A stretch of 64,000 bases of DNA from NCBI RefSeq assembly GCF_012844345.1, contig NZ_CP051625.1, forward strand, positions 2,232,001 to 2,296,000, written 5' to 3'. The notes beneath the pieces were generated by a model. The model saw nothing but the letters and a program-made list of their open reading frames with translations. It was not told the DNA's origin and searched no databases. Of the stretch, positions 31,234-40,201 are shown piece after piece. This stretch comes from Pseudomonas sp. gcc21 (GTDB taxonomy: Bacteria > Pseudomonadota > Gammaproteobacteria > Pseudomonadales > Pseudomonadaceae). Both the position numbers and the translations under genes were made by a program. Within the stretch, counting starts at the first letter, position 1, and each line of letters starts with the position of its first letter.

Positions 31234-32424
31234 TCAAAGCCCCATTGCCTGGCGAGCAAACAGGCGCTTGGCGGGCGGCAGAATATCCAGCCCGAGCAGG
31301 CCCAGATTACGCCCGGCGGCGAGTAGCGGCTGCCTGTTGCTGAATAGCCGCGTCAGGCGGTCACTGAAAGCCACTGTCATCAACTGATCGCTGCGCTGAC
31401 GCTCGAGATAGCGCATCAACACGGAAAGCTCGCCCGGTGACTTCCGCTCTTGCTGGGCGCGGATCAACGTGTTGGCCAAAGCCAGCGTATCGCGCAGCGA
31501 CAGATTGAAACCCTGGCCGGCAATCGGATGCAGGCTGTGCGCGGCGTTGCCCAGGATCACCAGATGCGATCGCACCTGCTCTTCCGCTTCAATCAGACTG
31601 AGCGGATAACAGTTGCGCTCGCCCACCTTCACCAGTGCGCCCATGTGATAACCGAAAGCGAGCTGCAGACGCTGCAGAAAGGCGTCGTCGGGCAACGATG
31701 CAACCTCGGCCGACTGATCCTCCGGCAGCGTCCATACCAGTGCGCTTCGGCTTTCAGACATGGGCAACAGCGCAAGCGGGCCGGAATCGGTGAAGCGCTC
31801 GTAGGCCACTCCGTCATGCCCTTCGGCACTGGTAACGTTGGTGACCAGCGCGACCTGACCGTACGGCGAAACCTCACGGTGCACTCCAAGCTGCGAAAGC
31901 AGACTCGAACGCCCGCCATCAGCGATCACCAGCAAATCAGTGTGCAGAGTCTGTTCGCCGGTCGGAGAGTCCACTTCGATGCCGTAACCGTCGGGTGCGG
32001 GAATGGCCCGAACAACCCGACCCGGAGCGATCCACTCCACCACATCGTGATCCAGTGCGCCGATCAGTACCTCGCCCAGCCAGGCGTTTTCGACCACGTA
32101 CCCCAGCGCAGGCACCCGCTCCTGCGCTGCATTGATACGCGCGGACCCGGGATTGCCACGATCCGATACATGAATCTGGCGGATCGGTTCGACGCGCTGC
32201 GCCAGCGTCGACCAGATACCCAGGCGTTCGTAAATCTTCCGGCTGCCCTGTGACAGCGCAGTAGAGCGGGCGTCGTAACTGGGTTGAGTGAAGCCTTCAC
32301 GGTTCGGCGGGTGCGCCTCGATCAGGCGTATCGTCCAGCCCGCCTTGCGCGCGCAGTCCTGCAGTGCCAGCGCCAGGCTGGCACCGACCATTCCGCCACC
32401 GACGATACTGATGGTCTTGCTCAC
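31234..32424 (-). CDS. ubiH: 2-octaprenyl-6-methoxyphenol hydroxylase UbiH
   Basis: FAD-dependent hydroxylase acting at C1 of the ubiquinone ring. The 396-residue protein has the dinucleotide motif SIVGGGMVGASLALAL, the DG motif LLVIADGGRSSLLSQLG and the second FAD motif LVILGNAAHSLHPIAGQGFNL. It starts with a GTG whose GTGA overlaps the pepP stop codon, showing translational coupling to pepP. The pepP-ubiH-ubiI order is conserved from E. coli to Pseudomonas. Confidence 0.92.
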   Translation of the reverse strand: MSKTISIVGGGMVGASLALALQDCARKAGWTIRLIEAHPPNREGFTQPSYDARSTALSQGSRKIYERLGIWSTLAQRVEPIRQIHVSDRGNPGSARINAAQERVPALGYVVENAWLGEVLIGALDHDVVEWIAPGRVVRAIPAPDGYGIEVDSPTGEQTLHTDLLVIADGGRSSLLSQLGVHREVSPYGQVALVTNVTSAEGHDGVAYERFTDSGPLALLPMSESRSALVWTLPEDQSAEVASLPDDAFLQRLQLAFGYHMGALVKVGERNCYPLSLIEAEEQVRSHLVILGNAAHSLHPIAGQGFNLSLRDTLALANTLIRAQQERKSPGELSVLMRYLERQRSDQLMTVAFSDRLTRLFSNRQPLLAAGRNLGLLGLDILPPAKRLFARQAMGL

Positions 32425-33761
32425 GCAGCGGCTCCGCTGGTTTCACGCGCCTCGGCCATCAACGCCTCGATTGCATCGGCATCCTTCGGCACGCTGGCTG
32501 AAAGCACATCGCAGCCCGCCCGCGTGACCACGACATCGTCCTCAATCCGCACACCTATACCGCGCCACTTCTTCGGCACGTTGGTGTTGTCCGGCGCGAT
32601 ATAGATGCCTGGCTCGACGGTCATGACCATACCGGGTTCAAGAACGCGCCACTCACCGCCGATACGATAGTCGCCGACGTCATGCACATCCATGCCCAAC
32701 CAATGGCCGGCGCGGTGCATATAGAACGGACGGTAGGCTTCGCTGGTAATCAGTTCATCCACCTCGCCCTGCAGCAGACCCAGATCACGCAAGCCCTCGG
32801 TGATTACCCGAACCGTCGCTTCGTGCGACTCGTTCCAGTGCCTGCCGGGCGCTATCACTTCAATCGCAGCGGCCTGCGCGGCCAGCACGATGTCGTAGAC
32901 AGCGCGCTGCTCCGGGGAGAACCGCCCGTTGGCGGGAAACGTGCGGGTAATATCGCTGGCGTAACAGTCCAGCTCGCAGCCTGCATCGATAAGCACCAGA
33001 TCGCCGTCGCGGATCTGGCTGGTATTTTCGGTGTAATGCAGAATGCAAGCGTTACGCCCCGCCGCCACAATTGACGCATACGCCGGCGAACGACTGCCGT
33101 TGCGCATGAAACAATGCTGCAGCTCCGCCTCAAGCTGGTATTCATACTGGCCCGGTTCGCAGCTCTGCATGGCACGCGTATGGGCCTGGGCGGAAATATC
33201 TGCCGCGGCCTGCATGACCTTGATCTCGGCCGCGCTCTTGTACAGGCGCATGTCGTGCAGCAGGTGATCAAGCGCGACGAATTCATTCGGCGGCTGGGCG
33301 CCCAGGCGGGCCTTGCTGCGAATGGTCTTGATCCAGTTGGTCAGCCTCAGGTCGAATTCCTGATTGGCGCCCATGGCGTAATAGACACGCTCACGCCCTT
33401 CAATCAGCCCCGGCAGAATGTCGTCGACGTCGCTGATCGGGAACGCATCATCAGCGCCATATTCGCTGATCGCGTCTTCCTGACCGGCACGGTAGCCATC
33501 CCATAGCTCGCGTTCCTTGTCCTTCTCCCGGCAGAACAGCACATACTCGCCATGCTCGCGGCCCGGAATGAGTACTGCTACCGCCTCCGGCTCAGGAAAG
33601 CCGGTGAGATACTGAAAATCGCTGTCCTGCCGGTAGTTATGCTCGACGTCACGGTTACGGATATACACCTGGGCTGCCGGCAGCACGGCAATGCTGTTCG
33701 GCTCCATCTGTTCCATCAATGCCTTGCGGCGGCGGGCATATTCCGATTTGCTGATTCGCAT
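32421..33761 (-). CDS. pepP: Xaa-Pro aminopeptidase PepP (aminopeptidase P II)
   Basis: Dinuclear Mn metallopeptidase that releases N-terminal residues before proline. The 446-residue protein has the aminopeptidase-P N-domain (about 1-170) and a pita-bread catalytic domain. The metal ligands are visible in order: LIDAGCELDCYASDITRTF (two Asp), HRAGHWLGMDVHD, MVMTVEPGIYI and GIGVRIEDDV. The longer open frame to 33821 is rejected because MRISKSEYARRRKAL at 33761 matches homologues and follows GAGGTA. It lies 11 nt after yecA in a tight leftward run. Confidence 0.95.
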   Translation of the reverse strand: MRISKSEYARRRKALMEQMEPNSIAVLPAAQVYIRNRDVEHNYRQDSDFQYLTGFPEPEAVAVLIPGREHGEYVLFCREKDKERELWDGYRAGQEDAISEYGADDAFPISDVDDILPGLIEGRERVYYAMGANQEFDLRLTNWIKTIRSKARLGAQPPNEFVALDHLLHDMRLYKSAAEIKVMQAAADISAQAHTRAMQSCEPGQYEYQLEAELQHCFMRNGSRSPAYASIVAAGRNACILHYTENTSQIRDGDLVLIDAGCELDCYASDITRTFPANGRFSPEQRAVYDIVLAAQAAAIEVIAPGRHWNESHEATVRVITEGLRDLGLLQGEVDELITSEAYRPFYMHRAGHWLGMDVHDVGDYRIGGEWRVLEPGMVMTVEPGIYIAPDNTNVPKKWRGIGVRIEDDVVVTRAGCDVLSASVPKDADAIEALMAEARETSGAAA

Positions 33762-33772
33762 AGGTACCTCTA

Positions 33773-34342
33773 TCAATGCAGGGATGCGGGCGGCTGATCC
33801 TGGGGCTCTTCGGGCTGGCATTCACTGAAGACCATCAGTACCGCCATGCGCACGTATTCCATGACTTCCATGAAATCCACTTCGTTGGCTTCGGACTCTT
33901 CAAGGTCGGTCTGCACCTGCGCAATAGCCGCGAAGTCCTTTAGAACGCTGTCCACTTCCTCGCTCAGCTCCTGAGTGCGTTCAACCAGACCAAAACCGCC
34001 CAGAAAGCCCTCGCACCACTGGCCAAGCGCCCGGGTGCGGTGATCAATGGTCGCGCTGTCGTCGGGAATCAGCAAGGTCAGGTCAAAGCCACTGCCAGAC
34101 AGCTGAGCCAGACTGGCGTCATGCAGCTGCAGCAACAGGACTTTGCCCGCCTCCCCCGGCGCGGAGGTCCCGTCAATGACCTCTGTGGCGACACTCAGCC
34201 AGGCGCCATGATCGAGCCGGCTGCCGGCAGAGAGGCGACCGATCAGGTGGCCATGCAACTCGGAGGGGTTACCGGCAGCACCGTGGTCACTGAATAACTG
34301 GGCATAGCGGTCGTAATCGAATACGTCTGGCATCAAAGCCAT
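33773..34342 (-). CDS. YecA/UPF0149 family protein
   Basis: A 189-residue acidic protein of the UPF0149 (YgfB/YecA) family, always found upstream of pepP-ubiH in gammaproteobacteria. Typical features are YAQLFSDHG, ELHGHLIGRL near the N-terminus and GFLGGFGL in the middle. Its E. coli relative YgfB has been given regulatory roles in Pseudomonas, but no enzyme activity is known. Two Mets (34342 and 34333) are close together; the first is used. An open frame runs far upstream to 34690 but has no homology there. It is divergent from the ZapB-like gene. Confidence 0.88.
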   Translation of the reverse strand: MALMPDVFDYDRYAQLFSDHGAAGNPSELHGHLIGRLSAGSRLDHGAWLSVATEVIDGTSAPGEAGKVLLLQLHDASLAQLSGSGFDLTLLIPDDSATIDHRTRALGQWCEGFLGGFGLVERTQELSEEVDSVLKDFAAIAQVQTDLEESEANEVDFMEVMEYVRMAVLMVFSECQPEEPQDQPPASLH

Positions 34343-34584
34343 AAGGAAGGGGCCTCGCGGGAAACAGAAGACTGGAAGATTTGCACAGCGGCAGCGGATA
34401 TTAGTCATCTGCCGACCTGACTTAGGGTAATCTACTGCGCAAGAGGTAAAGGGTCCAGTCTGGTGACGTAGTAGCGGCCGCAGCGCAGCAGCGAACGGCT
34501 TTTCGCGCACCCTGATATCGCGACGGCGGTCAGTTTGACCCGCCTGCGGGCCCCTTCTATAGTTGGCGAAACCGGGATGGCAGA

Positions 34585-34803
34585 ATGGCGCAAATGGACG
34601 AACCCGATATCGATACCCTGACAGACAAGGTTGCACAGTTGATCGCGGTCTGCGAACGGCTCCAGCAGCAAAACCAGCACCTGCTTTCACAGGAGCGCAA
34701 CTGGCGCGAGGAACGGATGCAGCTGATCGAAAAGAACGATCTGGCGCGTCACAAGGTCGAAGCCATGATATTGCGTCTCAAATCCCTGGAGCATGATTCA
34801 TGA
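34585..34803 (+). CDS. Small coiled-coil protein, TIGR02449 family (ZapB-like)
   Basis: A 72-residue, almost fully helical protein with heptad-like spacing (KVAQLIAVCERLQQQNQHLL). It belongs to a short family found directly before zapA in Pseudomonas. By length and coiled-coil nature it resembles the division protein ZapB, and the adjacent zapA supports a division role, but this is inference. The stop codon overlaps the zapA start (34800-34803), so the two are translationally coupled. A second Met at 34594 is possible. Confidence 0.82.
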   Translation: MAQMDEPDIDTLTDKVAQLIAVCERLQQQNQHLLSQERNWREERMQLIEKNDLARHKVEAMILRLKSLEHDS

Positions 34804-35102
34804 GCGAACCCCTAACGGTCATTTTGCACATCCTAGACAAGGAATACCGCATAAGTTGCCCGCCTGAAGAGCGCAACAATCTGGAACTGGCCGCCCGCCA
34901 CCTGGACACCAAAATGCGCGATATCCGCAACAGCGGCAAGGTCATCGGCGTCGACCGGATTGCGGTCATGGCTGCCCTGAACATCAGCCATGAAATGCTC
35001 ACCGGTACGACCCACAAGAACGCCGCATTTGAAGATCAGCAGCGCCAGATTACTGACCTCGTTGCCCGTCTGGATCAGGCCCTCGCCCGCCACCAGAACT
35101 GA
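34800..35102 (+). CDS. zapA: Cell division protein ZapA
   Basis: Cytosolic protein that binds and bundles FtsZ filaments at midcell. The 100-residue length fits. The N-terminal globular part begins TVILHILDKEYRISCPPEE and the RHLDTKMRDIRNSGKV segment and the C-terminal coiled coil are typical. It overlaps the ZapB-like gene by 4 nt and is followed by the 6S RNA gene, the standard gammaproteobacterial order. Confidence 0.93.
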   Translation: MSEPLTVILHILDKEYRISCPPEERNNLELAARHLDTKMRDIRNSGKVIGVDRIAVMAALNISHEMLTGTTHKNAAFEDQQRQITDLVARLDQALARHQN

Positions 35103-35142
35103 TCAACGGTATGAAATTCCGGAGTTACTTGTGTATAGTCCG

Positions 35143-35322
35143 AGACATCCCTGGGGTGTTTGCCAGCCGGAGATGTCCCTGAGCCGATACTCCTGTAAAA
35201 GGAGGCCACGCGTTGCTGTCAGTGTGCATGTCCGCATGACGGAAAGCCTTCGACAGCGCCGTGTCCACCACCTTGAACTGTCGGGTTCAAGGGCTAACCC
35301 GGCAGCGGCATTCTGGGGACCC
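35143..35322 (+). ncRNA. ssrS: 6S RNA
   Basis: The stretch between zapA and fau matches Pseudomonas 6S RNA, which binds RNA polymerase-sigma70 in stationary phase. Recognisable conserved pieces are CATCCCTGGGGTGTTTGCCAG, GGAGATGTCCCTGAGCCGATA, GTGCATGTCCGCATGACGG, AAAGCCTT, TTCAAGGGCTAACCC and the closing GCAGCGGCATTCTGGGGAC. The 5' and 3' ends (CATCCCTGGGG with CTGGGGAC) close the long stem. A TATAGT at 35134-35139 is a likely -10 box. The ends are estimated to within a few bases. Gene order zapA-ssrS-fau is conserved. Confidence 0.92.
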
Positions 35323-35327
35323 AATCC

Positions 35328-35936
35328 ATGAACGGTGAATCACGCAGCGCGCTGCGTCGCCGTTTGCGTCAGACCCGCCGCAAACTCTCCCCCGCACAGC
35401 AACGCAAAGCCAGCCAACAACTGTTCCGCCAGCTTGCTCAACATCCGCTGTTCATTCGCAGCCAGCACATCGCCTTCTATCTGGCCAACGACGGGGAAAT
35501 CGATCCTGCTCTGCTGATGGCCCATGCCCGACGCCTCGGCAAACAATGCTACCTGCCCGTTATCACTGGCTGGCCAATGGATCGGATGCATTTCCAGAGA
35601 ATTGTGAAGCGCCAGCGCTGGGTCAAGAATCGCTTCGGCATCCACGAACCGATAGTGAAGCGCGGGCTGCAGGCCCGCCCATGGCGTCTGGACCTGGTAT
35701 TGATGCCATTGGTGGGATTCGACGAGCAGGGCAACAGACTGGGAATGGGCGGAGGTTTCTATGACCGCACGTTCGCCTACCGGACGTGGCGCCCTGAATG
35801 GTCCGGCCCGCGCTTACTCGGGCTGGCTCACCACTGCCAGAAGGTGGAAGCGCTGCCGATCGCTTCGTGGGATATCCCGCTCGATGGTATCGTCAGCGAC
35901 CAGGAGGTTCTGCTGTTCAGGGCGTCATCCGAATGA
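35328..35936 (+). CDS. fau: 5-formyltetrahydrofolate cyclo-ligase
   Basis: Converts 5-formyl-THF to 5,10-methenyl-THF using ATP (also called YgfA). The 202-residue protein has the N-terminal basic helix RRRLRQTRRKLS and the substrate and ATP segments LVLMPLVGFDEQGNRLGMGGGFYDRTF. Its ATG lies right at the end of the 6S RNA sequence, so it is probably cotranscribed with the RNA. Its 3' end overlaps the small membrane-protein gene on the other strand by 20 nt. Confidence 0.93.
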   Translation: MNGESRSALRRRLRQTRRKLSPAQQRKASQQLFRQLAQHPLFIRSQHIAFYLANDGEIDPALLMAHARRLGKQCYLPVITGWPMDRMHFQRIVKRQRWVKNRFGIHEPIVKRGLQARPWRLDLVLMPLVGFDEQGNRLGMGGGFYDRTFAYRTWRPEWSGPRLLGLAHHCQKVEALPIASWDIPLDGIVSDQEVLLFRASSE

Positions 35937-36045
35937 CTTCATGCCTGGATGTATGCTCAACGAAGCCCTGCGTGTAGCCCGTTGTAACCACGCCCAGACC
36001 GAACACGATGACAATGATCCAGAGCCAATCGGGCTTGCGACGCAT
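35917..36045 (-). CDS. Small single-pass membrane protein
   Basis: A 42-residue protein, RRKPDWLWIIVIVFGLGVVT and then a polar tail ending SRHEVIRMTP. It has a basic start, one hydrophobic helix of about 18 residues and a polar C-terminus. The ATG at 36045 has an AAGGAG at 6-7 nt, strong support for translation; the frame stays open to 36114 without homology. No family is recognised. It converges on fau with a 20-nt overlap. Confidence 0.65.
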   Translation of the reverse strand: MRRKPDWLWIIVIVFGLGVVTTGYTQGFVEHTSRHEVIRMTP

Positions 36046-36176
36046 ACCACTCTCCTTGTTGTTGTTATCCCTGACGCGCCGAACCTGTACGCGCACCTGC
36101 GGCGAGGCGTTCACACTCGCGCGCAGCAGCTTATTTAAGGTGTTTTTTTACTAATGTCAAATTGGCGTCAAAAAAT

Positions 36177-36635
36177 ATGCACTATTGGCTGATGAAGTCG
36201 GAGCCGGACGCTTTCTCCATCGACGACCTGAGAAATGCGGACCGTGCACCCTGGGACGGCGTGCGCAACTACCAGGCGCGCAATCACATTGCACAGATGC
36301 AGCCCGGCGACCTGTTCCTGTTTTACCACTCAAGCTGCAAGCCGCCTGGTCTGGCAGGTATCGGCGAGGTCGTTAGCGAGCCCTACCCGGACCGCGCAGC
36401 ACTCGATCCCAGCAACCCGTACCACGACCCCAAAGCTACCGAGGAGAAACTGCCTTGGAAGGCCGTCGACGTGCGTTACCGGGAAGGCTTTACGCAGTTA
36501 TTGAGCCTGGAAAAAATCAAGACTTTAGCCGGACTTGAAGGACTACCTCTACTGCAACGCGCAAGCCGTCTGTCTGTGATGCCGGTTACGGCTGAGCAGT
36601 GGGAGATATTGGTAGACGCGGCCAGGGCAGGTTAA
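36177..36635 (+). CDS. EVE domain protein
   Basis: A 152-residue cytosolic protein made of one EVE domain, a PUA-like fold thought to bind modified bases in RNA or DNA. The conserved opening HYWLMKSEPDAFSIDDL, GVRNYQARNH and LFYHSSCKPPGLAGIGEV are all present. The target is unknown; homologues sit near division and iron-sulfur genes in many bacteria. The start is the ATG at 36177; an upstream TTG is possible. It is followed by palindromic repeats before convergent ilvA. Confidence 0.9.
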   Translation: MHYWLMKSEPDAFSIDDLRNADRAPWDGVRNYQARNHIAQMQPGDLFLFYHSSCKPPGLAGIGEVVSEPYPDRAALDPSNPYHDPKATEEKLPWKAVDVRYREGFTQLLSLEKIKTLAGLEGLPLLQRASRLSVMPVTAEQWEILVDAARAG

Positions 36636-36670
36636 ATCGCGCTGCTCAACCCAAGAAGAATCGCCGTGTC

Positions 36671-36822
36671 GGCGCGCGGTGCCGCCTGGGGGTGTAGTGC
36701 GCCTGCGCTACGCCAAAGTCTGTAGCAACACCAAACCCGTCGGCGCGCAGGCGCACGCCAACCCCAGGAAACCCCGGCAGCGCGCAGTGCGGCCTGGGGG
36801 TGTAGCGCACCTGCGCTACGCC
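36671..36822. repeat. Pair of palindromic direct repeats between EVE gene and ilvA
   Basis: A 36-base unit occurs twice in the same direction, at 36679-36714 and 36787-36822. Both have CCTGGGGGTGTAG and CTGCGCTACGCC, and each forms a stem (GTAGCGCA-CC-TGCGCTAC in the second). A related inverted segment (CGGCGCGCAGGCGC) lies between them. This is REP-like but belongs to a different family from the blocks at 1.1 and 13.8 kb. The whole 200-base gap contains no gene. Confidence 0.65.
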
Positions 36823-36835
36823 GTGCCCTGGCACC

Positions 36836-38347
36836 TCAACCCAGATACAAGCTGTACGCCGGATTGTCGGTTTCGTCCCAATAGGCGTAGCCGATGGAAT
36901 CCAGCGCCTCGGGCACCTTGCCTCGATCAGCCACCGGCACCTGCAGGCCTACCACCACGCGTCCATAGGCAGCGCCATGGTTGCGGTAGTGGAACATCGA
37001 GATATTCCAGCGGCCGCCCAGCTTGTTGAGAAAGTTGAACAAGGCGCCCGGACGCTCCGGAAATTCGAATCGGTACACTACCTCATCGGTAACCTTGTCC
37101 GCATGCCCGCCGACCATATGACGGATATGCAGCTTGGCCAGCTCATTATCAGTCAGATCCAGTACGGGAAAGTCTTCCTGCAGACGCGCAACCAGAGCAT
37201 CGCGCGGGTCATGCTCCGGATGCGTCTGCACACCGACGAAGATATGCGCCTCGGCATTCGTATGGAAACGGTAATTGAACTCGGTGATAGCGCGCTTGCC
37301 GATCGCCTGACAGAACGCCTTGAAGCTGCCCGGCTTCTCTGGAATGGTCACCGCCAGCAGCGCTTCCCGCTTCTCACCGATCTCAGCGCGCTCAGCGACG
37401 TGACGTAACCTGTCGAAGTTGACGTTGGCACCGGAATCGATGGCGATCATCACCTTGCCCGTGCAGCCTTCGCGCTCGACGTACTTCTTGATACCCGCAA
37501 CGCCCAGGCACCCAGCGGGCTCGCAGATCGAACGTGTGTCGTCGTAGATATCCTTTATCGCCGCACACATCTCGTCGGTCGAAACCGTGATGACCTCGTC
37601 AACATAGCGCCGGCACACTTCGAAGGTGTGTTCACCAATCTGTGCGACCGCCACACCGTCTGCAAACAGCCCAACCTGACTCAGCGTCACCCGCTCGCCC
37701 GCCTCAAGCGCGGCTTGCAGGCAATTCGACTCATCAGGCTCAACACCAATCACCTTGATGTCCGGACGCAGGTATTTCACATAGGCGGCGATGCCGGCGA
37801 TCAACCCGCCACCCCCCACCGGAACGAAGATGGCGTCCAGATCACCGTGGTGCTGACGCAGGATTTCCATCGCAACAGTGCCCTGGCCGGCAATGGTGTC
37901 AGGATCGTCGTACGGATGGATGTACACCAGCCCCTTTTCAGCGACCAGCTTCTGCGAATACGCCAGCGCTTCATCGAAGGCATCCCCGTGCAGCACGACT
38001 CGCGCGCCGCGGGCACGCACGGCTTTTACCTTGATTTCAGGGGTAGTACGCGGCATCACAATGGTCGCTTTTACGCCCATTTGACGCGCCGCCAGGGCCA
38101 GGCCCTGCGCATGATTACCCGCCGACGCGGTCACTACGCCGCAGGCGCGCTGTTCATCGGTCAGCTGTGCAAGCTTGTTGTAGGCGCCACGAATCTTGAA
38201 GGAAAAAACCGGCTGTAAATCCTCGCGCTTGAGCAACACTGTGTTGCCCAGCCGCTCGGAGAGAAAAGGCGCGGCATGAATAGGTGTCTCGACGGCCACA
38301 TCGTAGACGCGCGAGCAGAGGATCTTCTTGACGTAGGATTCCAGCAT
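36836..38347 (-). CDS. ilvA: Threonine ammonia-lyase, biosynthetic (IlvA)
   Basis: PLP enzyme that deaminates threonine to 2-ketobutyrate, the first step to isoleucine. The 503-residue protein has the catalytic domain (about 1-320) with the PLP lysine in FSFKIRGAYNKL and the phosphate loop VGGGGLIAGIA, then two ACT-like regulatory domains (about 325-500) that bind isoleucine and valine. The ATG at 38347 gives the standard MLESYVKKIL start. It is divergent from rpiA across 179 nt that must contain both promoters. Confidence 0.95.
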   Translation of the reverse strand: MLESYVKKILCSRVYDVAVETPIHAAPFLSERLGNTVLLKREDLQPVFSFKIRGAYNKLAQLTDEQRACGVVTASAGNHAQGLALAARQMGVKATIVMPRTTPEIKVKAVRARGARVVLHGDAFDEALAYSQKLVAEKGLVYIHPYDDPDTIAGQGTVAMEILRQHHGDLDAIFVPVGGGGLIAGIAAYVKYLRPDIKVIGVEPDESNCLQAALEAGERVTLSQVGLFADGVAVAQIGEHTFEVCRRYVDEVITVSTDEMCAAIKDIYDDTRSICEPAGCLGVAGIKKYVEREGCTGKVMIAIDSGANVNFDRLRHVAERAEIGEKREALLAVTIPEKPGSFKAFCQAIGKRAITEFNYRFHTNAEAHIFVGVQTHPEHDPRDALVARLQEDFPVLDLTDNELAKLHIRHMVGGHADKVTDEVVYRFEFPERPGALFNFLNKLGGRWNISMFHYRNHGAAYGRVVVGLQVPVADRGKVPEALDSIGYAYWDETDNPAYSLYLG

Positions 38348-38526
38348 TGACCTTCAGCTTGTAGGGTTGAAATGGAATCGGGCAGTTTAGGGGCTGACAA
38401 GGGCTGGTCGCAAGCGGCGTGCAGCCGGCGTGCCCGATAAGAGCGAAAGAAGCCCTGGGAGCTACACCACGACAATCAGGAGTCCGTATAATCGGCAGCC
38501 TATTCGCTGATTTCGGAGAACAGGGT

Positions 38527-39201
38527 ATGACGCAGGACGAACTCAAACAGGCGGTCGCCCAGGCAGCGGTGGATTTGCTGAGGCCCAACCTGGAAGACAA
38601 GAGCGTCATCGGTGTCGGCACCGGCTCCACCGCAAACTATTTCATTGACGCCCTGGCCAAACACAAAAGCTACTTCGACGGGGCCGTCGCAAGCTCGGAA
38701 GCAACTGCCGAGCGCCTTAAAAGCCACGGCATCGAGGTATACGACCTGAACCATGTGGCCAATCTGGATTACTACGTGGACGGCGCTGACGAAGCCAACA
38801 AACATCTCGAGCTGATCAAAGGCGGCGGCGCAGCATTGACCCGCGAAAAAATTGTTGCCGCCGTCGCCCGCACCTTTGTCTGCATTGCCGACGAAAGCAA
38901 GCTGGTTAGCACGCTGGGCGAATTTCCGTTACCTGTGGAGGTCATCCCCATGGCGCGGAGCCACGTTGCGCGGGAAATCGTCAGACTGGGCGGTGATCCG
39001 GTTTACCGTGAAGGCGTAACCACCGATAACGGCAACGTCATACTCGACGTGCATAACATGCAGATCGTCGACCCCCGGGGACTCGAGGAAAAGCTCAACG
39101 CGATCGTGGGGGTGGTGTGCAATGGCCTGTTTGCCGCGCGCCCTGCCGATGTCCTGTTGCTGGGCACCCGCGAAGGCGTCAGAACGCTGACGAAAGACTG
39201 A
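38527..39201 (+). CDS. rpiA: Ribose-5-phosphate isomerase A
   Basis: Interconverts ribose 5-phosphate and ribulose 5-phosphate in the pentose phosphate pathway. The 224-residue protein carries [24 protein letters not shown] and [11 protein letters not shown], which hold the phosphate and catalytic residues. The open frame begins at 38419, but the ATG at 38527 gives the family N-terminus and follows GAACAGGG. It is divergent from ilvA, the usual Pseudomonas arrangement. Confidence 0.95.
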   Translation: MTQDELKQAVAQAAVDLLRPNLEDKSVIGVGTGSTANYFIDALAKHKSYFDGAVASSEATAERLKSHGIEVYDLNHVANLDYYVDGADEANKHLELIKGGGAALTREKIVAAVARTFVCIADESKLVSTLGEFPLPVEVIPMARSHVAREIVRLGGDPVYREGVTTDNGNVILDVHNMQIVDPRGLEEKLNAIVGVVCNGLFAARPADVLLLGTREGVRTLTKD

Positions 39202-39222
39202 CAACCCCGCAGCCCTGCCCCG

Positions 39223-40110
39223 TCAGTCTTCCCGGACGAAGCGGTAGAAAAGATTCGGCTCGCTGACAATATAGATGCGCTTCTGCGCATCTATAGCAAT
39301 ACCCTCTGCCTGCGGCACCGTGGCGCTTAGCCCGCTCATACCCCACCACAGGCCCAATACGCTGACGGCCTGACGGTCCCGATCGTACTCCACCGCCATA
39401 TGCGACTCGTCACTCAACAGCAACAAATGACCGCTGTCTTCATCCAGGCTAAGGGCGGAGAGGTCTGCCATGAATAATTGATCAGAATCCGAGCGCTTGA
39501 TTTCGGTAATGGAAACACTGCCCGACTCCAGCGCATCAACGAACCCCTGAACGGTCAACAAGCGCAACGGGTCACGCTCCTTCACCACCAGCAGCTCACC
39601 CTTGATATGGTCCCATGTCAGACCCTCGAAACCCACATTGCCATCCTGATCCAGGCCGATAGTCAGACTGCGCATGCCTTCGACATTGATTTCAGTGGCA
39701 TCAGGTGGAAGGTCGACGATGATCAATCTGTGCTCACGCTCTTCGGCAAGCACGAATCGATTGCCACTGATATGCGCCAACCCTTCCATGTCATCAACAC
39801 CGTGCACTATCACCTGGCGCAGCAGTTCGCCTTCAAGGCTGATCTCAACCAGCCATGGCCTGCCGTTGAGCACGCCGAACAGCGTGCCGCTTTCGTGGTT
39901 ATAGGTCAGGGCTGACAGATCATCTTCCAGCTCGGGAATGGGTACCGCTTCAATATCGACGCGATAACGGCCGAGGTCCAGTGCACGCTCGGGCAATGGC
40001 TGGCGGTTGAGTTTCCAGGACTGCCAGAGAAGCACATCGAGTTCGTTGATTCGGAAATAGACAAGCGCAGCGACAACTGCCAGAACCAGGACGATGAGAA
40101 AGCGCTTCAA
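39223..40110 (-). CDS. SdiA-regulated (YjiK-like) family protein
   Basis: A roughly 295-residue protein with an N-terminal hydrophobic anchor (FLIVLVLAVVAALVYF) and a periplasmic beta-propeller-like domain of the SdiA-regulated family (EDDLSALTYNHESGTLFGV, GLTWDHIKGELLVVKE, LSLDEDSGHLLLLSDES, AEGIAIDAQKRIYIVSEPN). The function is unknown. The frame continues upstream to 40158. The TTG at 40110 is preferred because a CTGGAGG lies 7 nt before it and the anchor follows at once; an ATG at 40137 is the alternative. It is last in a possible run after D2HGDH and the FAH-family gene. Confidence 0.8.
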   Translation of the reverse strand: MKRFLIVLVLAVVAALVYFRINELDVLLWQSWKLNRQPLPERALDLGRYRVDIEAVPIPELEDDLSALTYNHESGTLFGVLNGRPWLVEISLEGELLRQVIVHGVDDMEGLAHISGNRFVLAEEREHRLIIVDLPPDATEINVEGMRSLTIGLDQDGNVGFEGLTWDHIKGELLVVKERDPLRLLTVQGFVDALESGSVSITEIKRSDSDQLFMADLSALSLDEDSGHLLLLSDESHMAVEYDRDRQAVSVLGLWWGMSGLSATVPQAEGIAIDAQKRIYIVSEPNLFYRFVRED

Positions 40111-40201
40111 TGCGAAGCCTCCAGGGAAAACGGCCATACAACCATTAACAGATGACAAGGGCGTGACATCCGCCAGGCGGGCAACGCGGGACCCGAAAGC
40201 T

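Noticed and set aside
33773..34690. Long version of the YecA protein
   Set aside because: The upstream 115 residues are not conserved and run through the divergent promoter region into the ZapB-like gene.
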